NCBI GenBank assembly: GCA_036346375.1
Contig: CM070520.1
Coordinates: forward strand, 46,209,854-46,273,853
DNA: 64,000 nt
Origin: Guadua angustifolia
Taxonomy: Eukaryota > Streptophyta > Magnoliopsida > Poales > Poaceae
Reading direction: 5' to 3'
Shown: positions 11,310 to 20,135 of the stretch, piece after piece
Layout: every line of letters begins with the position of its first letter
How positions within the stretch are numbered: the stretch's first letter is position 1
The notes under the pieces: model-generated
Told to the model about the DNA's origin: nothing
What the model saw: the letters and a program-made list of their open reading frames with translations, nothing else
Database searches by the model: none
Translations under genes and position numbers: made by a program

Positions 11310-11515
11310 GGTGCACCATCGGTCTGGTTGGTGTATTCAGCAGGATCGATGTCTCACATCGTCACGGTTGGATACTCCAACCGCATCGATGTGAGCCATC
11401 GATCGATTGAATACACCAACCGGATCGATGGGTCACTCAGCCATGAGGAGGAGCCTAGGCACTATCGGTCCGGCTGAAAACACCAGCAGGACTGATGTTA
11501 AAACACTCAAAACAA
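11310..11515. repeat. internal block of CACTA subterminal-like repeats
   Basis: Units such as CCAACCGCATCGATG, CATCGATCGATTG and ACCAACCGGATCGATGG occur here in both orientations, matching the style of the two element ends but lying in the middle of the element between its two genes. A GC-rich, gene-5'-end-like stretch (11040-11280) adjoins it on the side of the second gene. No CACTA-type terminus was found beside the block. Confidence 0.75.
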
Positions 11516-11554
11516 TTTAGCGCCCATACTAATCGACAAGAATTCTTCCTCCCC

Positions 11555-11640
11555 TTGGCTAGCAGCGTGGCGCTTGAGTTCGAGGGCTCTCCCGTCGATC
11601 AGTGAGGTCTCGGGTTCGAGCCCCTTCGTGCCCCCTAGCT
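11555..11640 (+). other. tRNA-like pol III box pair (relic)
   Basis: GGCTAGCAGCGTGGC resembles an A box and GGGTTCGAGCCCC matches the B-box consensus about 50 bases later, followed by T-rich DNA. The acceptor and T stems do not pair properly, so this is not a tRNA gene. A tRNA-derived SINE relic or a chance resemblance is possible. Confidence 0.3.
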
Positions 11641-11670
11641 CTTCTTTTATTTATTTTTCTTTTATTTGTT

Positions 11671-11998
11671 GTTTAACTACTGTTTCATGAAATAATTTTA
11701 AAAATGCTTTTACCACTTTAGATTCATTTAGTCTTTTTTAAGATTTCTTTTTTGAATCTCTTGCTTAACTATTGTTTCATTAAATAATTTTTAAAAATGC
11801 TTTTACCACTTTAGATTCATTTAGCCTTTTTTGTAAGATTTCTTTTTTAAATGTCTTGTTTAACTATTATTTCATTAAATAATTTTTAAAAATGCTTTTA
11901 CAATTTTAGATTCATTTAGCCTTTTTTTTAAGATTTCTTTTTTGAATCTCTTGCTTAAAATCTTGTTTCATTAAATAATTTTAAATATGTCTTTGTTT
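11671..11998. repeat. tandem repeat with 92-95-base period, about 3.5 copies
   Basis: Units beginning at GTTTAACTACTG (11671), GCTTAACTATTG (11763), GTTTAACTATTA (11858) and GCTTAAAATC (11953) share TTCATTAAATAATTTTTAAAAATGC and a CTTTTTT-AAGATTTC block. It lies just 3' of the transposase gene on its strand. Confidence 0.93.
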
Positions 11999-12299
11999 AA
12001 AGTTATTCTTTACAATATTTTTTCCAACCATGTAATATAAATTAACATTATAAAAATTGTAAGAAATAAAGTAATATTTGCACTCTTATAATTCCATTGC
12101 AAATCTGTCACCTTGTTATATTAGTACAGAGGACTTTGAACAATATTGTTAGTCAAATATTAGTACAATTTGAGCAGAAAATACAGAAAACCACTAGAGG
12201 AATGAGAAACTAGTATGTTAGTAGTCTATTACACCAAAAGCAATCCTTATTTGCTAACATACTTTGCTTTTACAAGTGATCCTTCATTATGATCGCGGC

Positions 12300-15200
12300 G
12301 TCGAGGGAGATTCCTCTGTATCATTCAAGACACTAATGTCTACGCCCACCGTGAAAGGAGGCAGTTTCGTCGAATCGATTATACTCTTCTTCGTCCGTGG
12401 CGCCTCAACTCCGACAATCCTTCTTTACCGGAAGAACCACGTGGCGCCTTGGCCGATCGCTATCGCTAGTCTTCTCATCGCTTTTTGGTTTCTTTGTCCA
12501 TGTCCATCACATAGAATACTGTGTCACATCATTAGCGAAAGCACGAACGGTTCGTCCCTATAGGCCACTTGCTTGAGGTCCACAGTTGTCATACCGCACT
12601 TATCGATATCCACTACCGTCGGTTTGACCCATTGGCACCAAACAGAGGGACTTTTAATGGCCCGTACTCGACTCCCAGATCTCCTCTATGAAACCATAGT
12701 AGGTGTCCATCTTTCCATTTTGTCCAAGGCATCTATCTGGGACGCCCTTTGTTTTGGTTGGTGCTCTTGTTATCCGGGTTGTCGTGTAAAATGTGTACCC
12801 ATTTATCTCATACCCTTGAAATGATATGATTGTTGTGGACGGTCCTCGAGCCAAGAGTTTCAATTGTTCATCGTCATGTCGCTTGCCCAACAATTGCTTT
12901 TGTAACCAACGCGAAATGATCCATTTGCTCATCTGCGATCCACTTATCGACTTCTCTGGGCATTGGGCGCGTAGACTCATCTCGTGATCATAGATATACG
13001 GAGCCACTAGAGTTGCTTGTTTCAATACCGTGAAATGTGCTTGTTTAAATGCAAGTAGATCGTCGCTATAGGATTCTTTTCTCCCTAAAGTCCCTTTTCC
13101 CTGTAGCCTCCCTCATGGCGTGATATAGGATGCCAATCGGATTCAGATCATCCATGTAACTAACACAAAACTCGATCACCTCTCTCTGTCTTGACACCGC
13201 AATGCAACCTTCAGGCGAGACCGTTTCTGAACATACTTCTTTAGGATACCCATGTACCTCTCGAAAGGGAACATATTGTGGAGGAACACAGTCCGAGAAT
13301 TTCTATCTCTTTAACAATGTGGACCATGAGATGGACCATAATATCAAAGAAGGATGGAGGAAGATCATCTCAAGGCTAACCAGATATTGACCATGTCATC
13401 ATGCGACTAGATAACTTATTCGCTCGATGACCTTCTGCGACACCGCGTTGAAGAACGAACACGCCTTTATGATTGTCCTCGTACCTAATCTGGCGAGAAT
13501 ACCTCGCACCGCCCATGGGAGCAATCAGTGTCATCAACACATGACAATCATGGGATTTTATGTGTACGATTTTATTCTCTTTCATGTTTATGAGTCTCCT
13601 TATGTTCGAGGAGTATCCACAAGGACCTTCACACTGCTCAAGAACTTAATCATGTTTTTTCTCTTCCTTGCTCAAAGTGTAGCTCATGGGGTGGAGGTAA
13701 TGTTGTCCTTTTCTCTCTTTTCCGGATGTAGGTCGTTCACGAGTCCCAATAGTCAGAGGTCCTTTCGTGCTTGAAGTGTATCTTTTGACTTACCGTACAT
13801 ATCTAGGAAACCTAGCGTGTTCACGCAGACATTCTTCGTGATATGCATGAAGTCCAAAGGAGTGGCGGACCTCTAAGTCTTTCCAAAGAAGGTAAGTCCC
13901 AAAATATTGACTTCTTCTTCCAAATGGCCTTCGTGTGACCTTGTTCACCGGGACAGTTTGCTACGGGACCTTTTCCAAATACTACTTTCGGATCCTTTAC
14001 CAAAGAAAATACAAGCGCCCCATCGCGATGCATGGGCTTTTACGTTTCTCTTCTGTCCCATCAAAATTCTCACCCTTCCTCGTGAACGGGTCCTTCATAT
14101 GGAGGAACCTACGGTGGCCCATGTACACAACCTTTCGAGAGTTTTTAGGTACTTGTTGTCCGTATCCTCTAAGCAAAGGAATGCGTGCTTTATATCCTTT
14201 GATAGATAGGCCCGATAGATTACCAAGTGCAGGCCGCCGTTGATGGTTACGAATAGCAATGCACGAAGTGAAGTGCTCTCTTTGTACTCATCCCATACAC
14301 GTACACCATCGCTCCACAGTGTTAACAGATCTTCAACCAACGGTTTGAGGTACACATCAATGTCGTTTCAGGTTGCCGGGCCTTGATAAGCAATGGCATC
14401 ATAATGTACTTCCGCTTCATACACGTACCAAGGAGGAAGGTTGTAGATACATAGAGTCACGGGCCAAGTCTTGGATCTGCTGCTCATATCGCCGAACGGG
14501 TTCATCCCATCCGTACTCAACCCAAACCTTATGTTCCTTGCATCCTCAAAGAAAGTCCGTATGTTCTATCGACTTTCCTCCACCGGGAGCCATCAACAAC
14601 GTGCCTTAGCCTTCCGTCGTCCTTACGGTCTTCCTTGTGCCGGCAAGATCATCTCGGGCATGCGCTTTGTTCGCAAATAAACGCTTCAACCGGGGATTAC
14701 AGGAAATACCACACCACCTTAGCAGAGGTCTTCTTCTTCTTGCCGCCTCTACCTCACGGGTCATCACGCTGGTCTTATACCGCAAGTTTTGCACACCGGA
14801 CAAGCTTCCGAATCCTCATACTCATTGCGATAAAGGATACAATCATTACGGCATGCATGTATCTTCTGTACCTCCAACCCCAAAGGGCAGACAACTTGTT
14901 TGGCATCGTACGTAGTTTCGGGCAGTGTGTTCCCCTCTGGAAGTAACTTCTTTATGAGGCATAACAACTCGTCGAATCCCTTATCGGACAATCCATTGGT
15001 CGCCTTCCATTGCATCAGTTCTAGTGTGGTACGCAACTTTTATGGCCCTGTCGCGCTTTGGGTACAACAAGTGTTCCGTGGTCCTCCCATAGGCGCTGGA
15101 ACTTTTCGTAATGTCTTTCATCGATGTATTCTCCTCTCCATCACGCAAAGATCTGGTCTAGGTCATCATCACCACACTCCCCAATGTATCTTGAAAGAAC

Positions 15201-15492
15201 CATGTTGACCGGCGTCCAGGGATATTGTTGTCCGCCTCTTCTTCTTCACCGTCTTCCAGATAATCTCTTCTTCACCGTGCTTGGTCCAAGCGGTATAGTT
15301 TGACATGAAACCTCTTGTGAGCAAATGAAAGTGAAGGTGGCTGGATTTTGGCCACTCCTTCTCATTCTTGCGATCTATGCATGGACAAGATATGTAGCCC
15401 GACGTCGTGTGTGCATCGGCCGACGAAGAAAATCTTGCAAACCCACAAGAACTCCGGGAGCGCCGATCCATGTACATCCATCGCCGGTCCAT
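12300..15492 (-). pseudogene. TNP2/TnpD-type CACTA transposase, decayed
   Basis: Catalytic transposase of the element. In order on the minus strand: the transposase-associated N-terminus (MDRRWMYMDRRS..., CPC, RGFMSNYTAWTKHGEEE; 15492-15169); an LSDKGFDELL and VCPLGLEVQKIHAC segment with CPVC (15036-14764); a LRFG-type/NGMNP-equivalent zone near 14500; YLKPLVEDLLTLWSDGVRVWDEY (14355-14285); a KVVFGKGP and WKKKSIFWDLP zone (about 13990-13890); KSHDCHVLM (about 13560); and a C-terminal DUF4216-like QGYEINGYTFYT motif near 12815. The segments lie in different frames with many stops. The usual protein exceeds 1000 residues. Confidence 0.88.
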
Positions 15493-15548
15493 CTACATTA
15501 TGTTACATCAAGATAATCATTACCTCATTTTCCGATAATGAATTGTTG

Positions 15549-16190
15549 AACCAAAACCTAAATATTAGCTAGATCCACACCTTCAATCCGAGCTAAATAA
15601 TAATCCAAGCAAAATATAAACCCACACAACAAGTTTTTGCAACCTACAAAAAGAATTGGTCGATCGAGTCCGGATTCAAAATTCGAACAAAATTCACGAC
15701 ACTTTGTTTGCAAATTCTGTTGAAATTGTAACACCCTAAAATTTCTAAATTATTATTCAATCATTTATTTTTATTTTTTCTAAATCTCTAGCACTTAATT
15801 AATGATGTTTTCAAAAATAATTTGCTGATGGAAATTAAAACCAAAATTATACTAGAAGTAATTTTCTAAGTTTAAAATATTCCAAAGTATTTTTGAAAAC
15901 TTTTCTCAAATATTGAACTTATTTTATATTTTCTATAAAGCCATTCATATTTCTGATATTATTTTAATTCGCAAATGAATTTAAATTTCTTCTTTTCCAC
16001 ATAACCATTGCCATTTGAAGATCCCAAACTCCATGATTTCCATGCACCATTCTCCCCCCCGACTACGTGCAACCAAACCTCATCCTTCATCGACCGATGG
16101 AACTAAAACCTAAATTTAAGCTAGATCCACACATTAAAGGCGAGCTACATTATAATCCAAGCAAATTCTAAGCTTACACAACAAGTTTTT
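15549..16190. repeat. 90-base direct repeat flanking an inserted AT-rich segment
   Basis: 15549-15640 and 16097-16190 share the series CCTAAAT-TAGCTAGATCCACAC, GAGCTA-AT-ATAATCCAAGCAAA and ACACAACAAGTTTTTG. Between them lies a segment starting TGTAACACCCTAAAATTT (15728), a sequence typical of a gypsy LTR start, which suggests an old LTR fragment inserted in the leader of the transposase. Confidence 0.75.
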
Positions 16191-16219
16191 GTATCCTATT
16201 TGAAAAGATCAAGCTAGAT

Positions 16220-16567
16220 CTCTACATTCATATTAATCTTTCATCAATCATGGGAAAAGATCAAATTTTTTTTATAATTCAAGCAAAAAAGAGGCTCCAT
16301 TTAACACCAAATGATGTGAGGAATGATGTTACTAACCTTAGTTACCTTGGTTGCGAGTAAAATGACCAAAATTTTGAAATTTGGGCAGCACTCCTCTACA
16401 TTCATAATCTTTGATCAATCATGGGAAAAGATCAAATTTTCTTCATAATTTAGGCAAAAAGAGGCTCCATTTAACACCAAATGAAGTGAGGAATGATATT
16501 ACTAACCTTAGCTACCTTGGTTGTGAGTAAAATGACCAAAATTTTGAAATTTTGGCAGCACCTCCCC
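16220..16567. repeat. 174-base tandem duplication
   Basis: The units from 16220 and from 16394 both start CTCTACATTCAT, contain CATGGGAAAAGATCAAATTTT and GAGGCTCCATTTAACACC, and end in GGCAGCAC. They are about 92% alike by eye. The array lies between the right subterminal repeats and the transposase start, in the promoter or leader region. Confidence 0.93.
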
Positions 16568-16679
16568 TCCTTCAAGCTCTTGGTCAAGCTCCTTTGTTTT
16601 TTCGCGCCTTTGGAATGATCTGGTCCGGCGGAGAGCGGAGGAGGAAGAAGTTTAAATTGAGAATCAAGACGTTGAAGAC

Positions 16680-16931
16680 ACGAACCGCATCGATGAAATC
16701 ACATCAAGATCGGTTCGTGTGACGAACCGGTACTATTTAGTGGGTGCTAAATAGTATCGGTTCGTGAAACCAACCGCATCGATGTTATCTCATCGACCGG
16801 TTCGTGTCTTCAACCGCACTAATCGCTTCCCTCGCAGCTCAGAGCCGTTGAACCGGATCGATCTAAATATCGCCCCGGTTGCACTCTAACCGTCTCGATG
16901 GGCGGTAGGAAAGGTCGGTTCTGTAGTAGTG
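16680..16931 (+). repeat. right TIR and subterminal repeats of the CACTA element
   Basis: Repeated GAACCGCATCGATG and GGTTCGTG-type units in both orientations run from about 16685 to the terminal GTAGTAGTG. A palindrome around 16726-16765 (GGTACTATTTAG and CTAAATAGTATCGG) can form a hairpin. This end is upstream of the transposase gene and probably also contains its promoter. Confidence 0.85.
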
Positions 16932-17023
16932 TCATTATTTTTGGAGGTGAGCAATCTTTGGACTACATTAGTCATGGAAATGAGGTATCCTTGATCGCTT
17001 GTTGTGGATCGAACGCTGTCAAG
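16932..17023 (+). CDS. COPB2-like exon B, right half (after CACTA insertion)
   Basis: Starts with the second copy of the TCA target duplication (16932-16934). The phase after it matches the left half exactly: without the transposon and one TCA copy the frame stays open through IIFGGEQSLDYISHG. It ends at AAG before the donor GTATGAC (17024). The acceptor of the following exon is at 17107-17108. Confidence 0.85.
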
Positions 17024-17108
17024 GTATGACATCTTCTTTGAAGAATAGGCTAGCTCTTGATCATCAGTACGGACTGTTGATGCAATGCATTTCTTCTTGT
17101 TGAGTCAG

Positions 17109-17257
17109 ATTTGGGACTACCAGACAGTGAGTTGTGTTAAAACACTCAGTGGACATAGAGAAAGAGTTAATGCAGTTTGTTCCCACCCCGATCTTCCAAT
17201 ACTAATTACAGGTTCGAGTGACGGGACAGTTTGTCTGTGGAGCTCAACTACCTTCGA
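17109..17257 (+). CDS. COPB2-like WD40 exon C
   Basis: Encodes IWDYQTVSC, KTLSGHRERV and ITGSSDGTVCLW, a clean WD repeat closely matching the coatomer beta' pattern. The TAA that appears at 17259-17261 lies inside the splice donor GTAAAG (17258) and is probably not a real stop. Joining to the acceptor at 18833 gives an uninterrupted frame (TFE then LECTL). Confidence 0.85.
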
Positions 17258-18277
17258 GTAAAGAACCCGTGGCCTCTTGAAAATGCACACATGCACTGTA
17301 CCCAACTCACAACTGACAACTGTGTTGGTCTTATCCACTGCTTGTATTAGCTCACCCTATAATCCTATTGCACACTGCACACAAGATGACTATAGGGCCC
17401 TATTTCTAACTGGGATGGAGGAATTCTATGGGAAATTACTTCAAAGCTTGTGTGAAATTACTGTATTTTCCAAACGAGGCCCCATATGACTGTTTGTCTG
17501 TTTGATAGCTGCAATTTCCTAGCTAGTAATACCAGGAGTGCAAACTAACTAGCATAACATTAATCCACAAAGCACCAAATCTGCTGGTTATCCTTACTGT
17601 TATAAAAGTAAGTAGGGGCTCTTCAAAAGCCCAGATCTAATCCTAGCGGGAAAGTTGGAATTCATAACATTAATCTAAAAAAATAGCTGAAAATTCTCTC
17701 ATTAATTATAGCAAACAATGAAAAGAATTATAATACGTTAACCCAATAGACTCCGCCATTGTATCAGCTTCAAGTCTAGAATGGTGTGTATCCAGAGTAC
17801 AAATTTGAATTCAAGTCAAATACGTAAAAAAATAAAAATCAATCATAAATGTAAAATGACTTCATAATATATAAATTAAAATTATGGATTTAAAAATTAT
17901 ATATATATTATAAATTGGAAATAGAAAATTAAAGTAGTACATAAAAAGAAAGCAAATTAAAAATGAATTCACAATTAAATTAACTATATATATCAATTTA
18001 AAATTCCAAATTTACATTAAGTCCGAAATATGTGTGCAGCCATATGAATAATTAGATTTTTTGTGAAAAAAATCATACATACAAAAGCTTTTACAACATC
18101 TTACAGCATAAATTTAACGCTGAAGGTTAATTGCCGAGACCGTGGTGATGGGTAAAATGTCGCTTTTTTTAACCAAAAGGAGTCTTTCCCCCGAAATTAT
18201 CTGACCCAGGGGCAACTCAACAAAGAGATAGGTATGAAGCGAAATTTTGTAGTTAGCCCAACCTAAGTAAGCAAAAT

Positions 18278-18361
18278 TTATTATAGGAATATTTGGTTTG
18301 TCATCACAAGTTTTTTGGGAACAAAAACATGTGATGACCGACAAAAATATTCCTATAATAA
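18278..18361. repeat. 84-base hairpin
   Basis: TTATTATAGGAATATTT at the left pairs with AAATATTCCTATAATAA at the right, and pairing extends through TGTCATCACA/TGTGATGAC to a 21-base loop. It lies in the intron between COPB2-like exons C and D. Probably a MITE end or foldback. Confidence 0.88.
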
Positions 18362-18833
18362 GAGTTTAAGAAAAGTTATTATGATATATAAATGTTTTGC
18401 TGCTTGACAGAAGTGTGAAAAAAGAACCTTGGTGGTTTCGGTAGTGATGATTTTTCAATTTACACATCTTTGAAGAACTAATGGACTATCTATAAAAAAC
18501 AAAGAGTACAACTAGACTAATTAATGCATAATACTCTCTTCGAAACGGAATGTATAATACTTTTTGAAATACATGCATTTTGTACATAATCTGTTTGTTG
18601 TGAGCGTTGGATTGTACAATTAGCTGTGGTTAGGAGCAATGTCACATATATTGTAAGCTAACGACAAGATTATTTGTCATGGAGACACTGACCTAGAGAT
18701 ATGATCCTCTTTTCCCATTTTGTTGCTACAACAGTTGATATGTTTTATAGATGGGACTTTGTATGCTAGGGCCTTCAAGGTAATGCCTACCCCAGATGCA
18801 ACAGTGTTAACAATGTTCTTCGTATTCTTGCAG

Positions 18834-18902
18834 GCTTGAGTGCACACTGAATTTTGGCCTAGGACCTGTGTACGCTTTGGGATGTTTGCAGGGTTCAAGA
18901 AG
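18834..18902 (+). CDS. COPB2-like exon D, first copy
   Basis: Acceptor TTGCAG before 18834 and donor GTATGC at 18903. The 69 bases encode LECTLNFGLG and GCLQGSRR, corresponding to the LEN-TLNYG and KGSRR segment of COPB2. It lies inside a duplicated segment (see the repeat at 18499-19540). Confidence 0.8.
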
Positions 18903-19443
18903 GTATGCATTGAAAAGTATCCTGTTCTCCATGGCAACAACTGTGGTGCAATCAGGCCTCCCGTGCAATCACCGTGCAATCCAACTAAGAAAAGTTTCAA
19001 AAAATTCTGAAAAAAATCATGGATGTACATCTCATCTCACCCCATCTACATATAAAATTTCATGATCAAATTCGTCCTATGCTAGAAGTTACAAAAAAGA
19101 CAAATTTCTGACAAACTTAAAAAGTTCAAATGCACCTCAAATTTGTACAACTAGACTAACGCATGATACTCTCTTCGAAACGGAATGTATGACACTCTTT
19201 GAAATACATGCATTTGGTACATAATCTGTTTGTTGTGAGCGTTGGATTGTACAATTAGCTGTGGTTAGGAGCAATGTCGTGTATATTGGCATGGAGACAC
19301 TGACCTAGAGACATGGTCCTCTTTTCCCATTTTGTTGCTACAACAGTTGATATGTTATAGATGGGACTTTGTATGCTAGAGCCTTCAAGGTAATGCCTAC
19401 CCCAGATGCAATAATGCTAACAATGTTCTTCGTATTCTTGCAG

Positions 19444-19512
19444 GCTTGAGTGCACACTGAATTTTGGCCTAGGAAAAGTGTACGCTATAGGATGTTTGCA
19501 GGGTTCAAGCAG
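19444..19512 (+). CDS. COPB2-like exon D, second copy
   Basis: Same length (69 bases), same acceptor and donor context as the copy at 18834, with a few substitutions (the GLGK and YAIG residues differ; one Arg codon becomes Ser). Either copy could be spliced, in phase, to the last exon. Using both in tandem would also keep phase only if the join residues allow it, so mutually exclusive use is more likely. Confidence 0.7.
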
Positions 19513-19930
19513 GTATGCATTGAAAAGTATCCTGTTCTCCATATATATTTTGTTACTAAGAACATTGCTTCCCTGGAACCGCTTAATATGGGTAAGTGTA
19601 TAATTCCAATGTTCCTAGGCATATACGAAGTGTATAATTTGTTCCATTTATTCTTGAATAATTCTTGGGTTGCATTTTTTTAGCAGCATATAGTTCTGGC
19701 CTTGCTACAATATATTACCGTTGTTAGCAAGAACACCGTCACTCCATTAGAATTCATATCCTCATATGTAACATACAAACTCCTGTGCTGTATGCTAAAC
19801 TCCTGTCACTCCATTGGGAATCCGTAGACCAAGTGGTTCGACGTACGCACTCATTACGTGCGCCACACTTGTTTGTTTGTGCCTTCTTTTTCCAAACTTG
19901 TGTAATACACAATATGTTAATTTGTGGCAG

Positions 19931-20135
19931 GATTGTGATTGGACATCATTTTGGATTAGTACTGGCAGAAGTTGATCTCGGACAAACTGATGCTAGCATG
20001 CATCGAAAGGCTAGTGATAAGGGCATAAAAGCAACACAACGAAATCCAAACTATTCGAGTCAACGCAGCTGGAACAGAGGCAATGAATCAAGACCGTCGA
20101 AGGGTCTATTAATTGGAACTATTTCTTGTAAGTGA
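19931..20135 (+). CDS. COPB2-like terminal exon E
   Basis: Acceptor GTGGCAG at 19924-19930. The phase joins as Arg then IVIGHHFGLVLAEVD, equivalent to the VVIGYDEG segment closing the beta' propeller. A tail rich in Ser, Arg and Asn with no recognised domain follows and ends in TGA at 20133-20135. A GTAAGT donor-like sequence overlaps the last codons (20128-20133), so the transcript might instead splice onward, but no further COPB2-like exon was seen downstream. Confidence 0.7.

Larger units (their letters stand above)
5044..16931 (-). mobile_element. complete CACTA (En/Spm-type) DNA transposon, 11.9 kb
   Basis: The left end reads CACTACTACGGAA and the right end is its inverted match (TTCTGTAGTAGTG). 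Both are flanked by the 3-base target duplication TCA (5041-5043 and 16932-16934), the signature of CACTA elements. Both ends carry subterminal repeats built on CATCGAT and AACCG units. Two gene regions read on the minus strand: a TNP2-type transposase (15492 down to about 12300) and a second gene with En/Spm-type and Ulp1-like domains (9119 down to 5517). The transposase is full of frameshifts, so this copy could move only with help from another element, if at all. Confidence 0.96.
18499..19540 (+). repeat. tandem segmental duplication carrying exon D
   Basis: Copy 1 at about 18505-18937 and copy 2 at about 19146-19540 are highly similar over about 400-430 bases, starting at the shared GTACAACTAGACTAA and ending at ATCCTGTTCTCCAT. 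The offset is near 610-650 bases. Copy 2 lacks about 30 bases present in copy 1 near 18650. An unrelated stretch (18940-19145) lies between them. Confidence 0.9.
4597..20135 (+). pseudogene. COPB2-like WD40 gene, interrupted by a CACTA transposon
   Basis: Five exon blocks, joined by GT-AG introns with matching phase, encode WD40 repeats resembling the first beta-propeller of coatomer subunit beta', which recognises cargo on COPI vesicles. Landmarks in order: HIKLWDYEKDW, VAFSPKDTNIFA, KIWNLHLVECTL, KTLSGH, ITGSSDGTVCLW, LECTLNFGLG, GCLQGSRR, RIVIGHHFG. The N-terminal propeller start lies left of the copia LTR. The alpha-solenoid of true COPB2 is absent: after the last block the frame runs 60-odd unrelated residues to a TGA. 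Exon 2 holds an 11.9 kb CACTA element. The divergence from COPB2 (for example CGSNAVK where conserved GSDDxTAK is expected) suggests a degenerate or neofunctionalised paralogue even before the insertions. Confidence 0.82.

Noticed and set aside
11555..11640. Possible tRNA gene from A-box and B-box like sequences.
   Set aside because: Acceptor and T stems do not pair and no anticodon arm fits; kept only as a low-confidence pol III-like relic.
15728..16096. A complete solo LTR in the CACTA leader.
   Set aside because: Only the start resembles an LTR; no matching end or target duplication could be found.
17259..17261. TAA as the end of the COPB2-like gene.
   Set aside because: It overlaps the splice donor GTAAAG and a matching acceptor at 18833 continues the WD40 sequence in phase.
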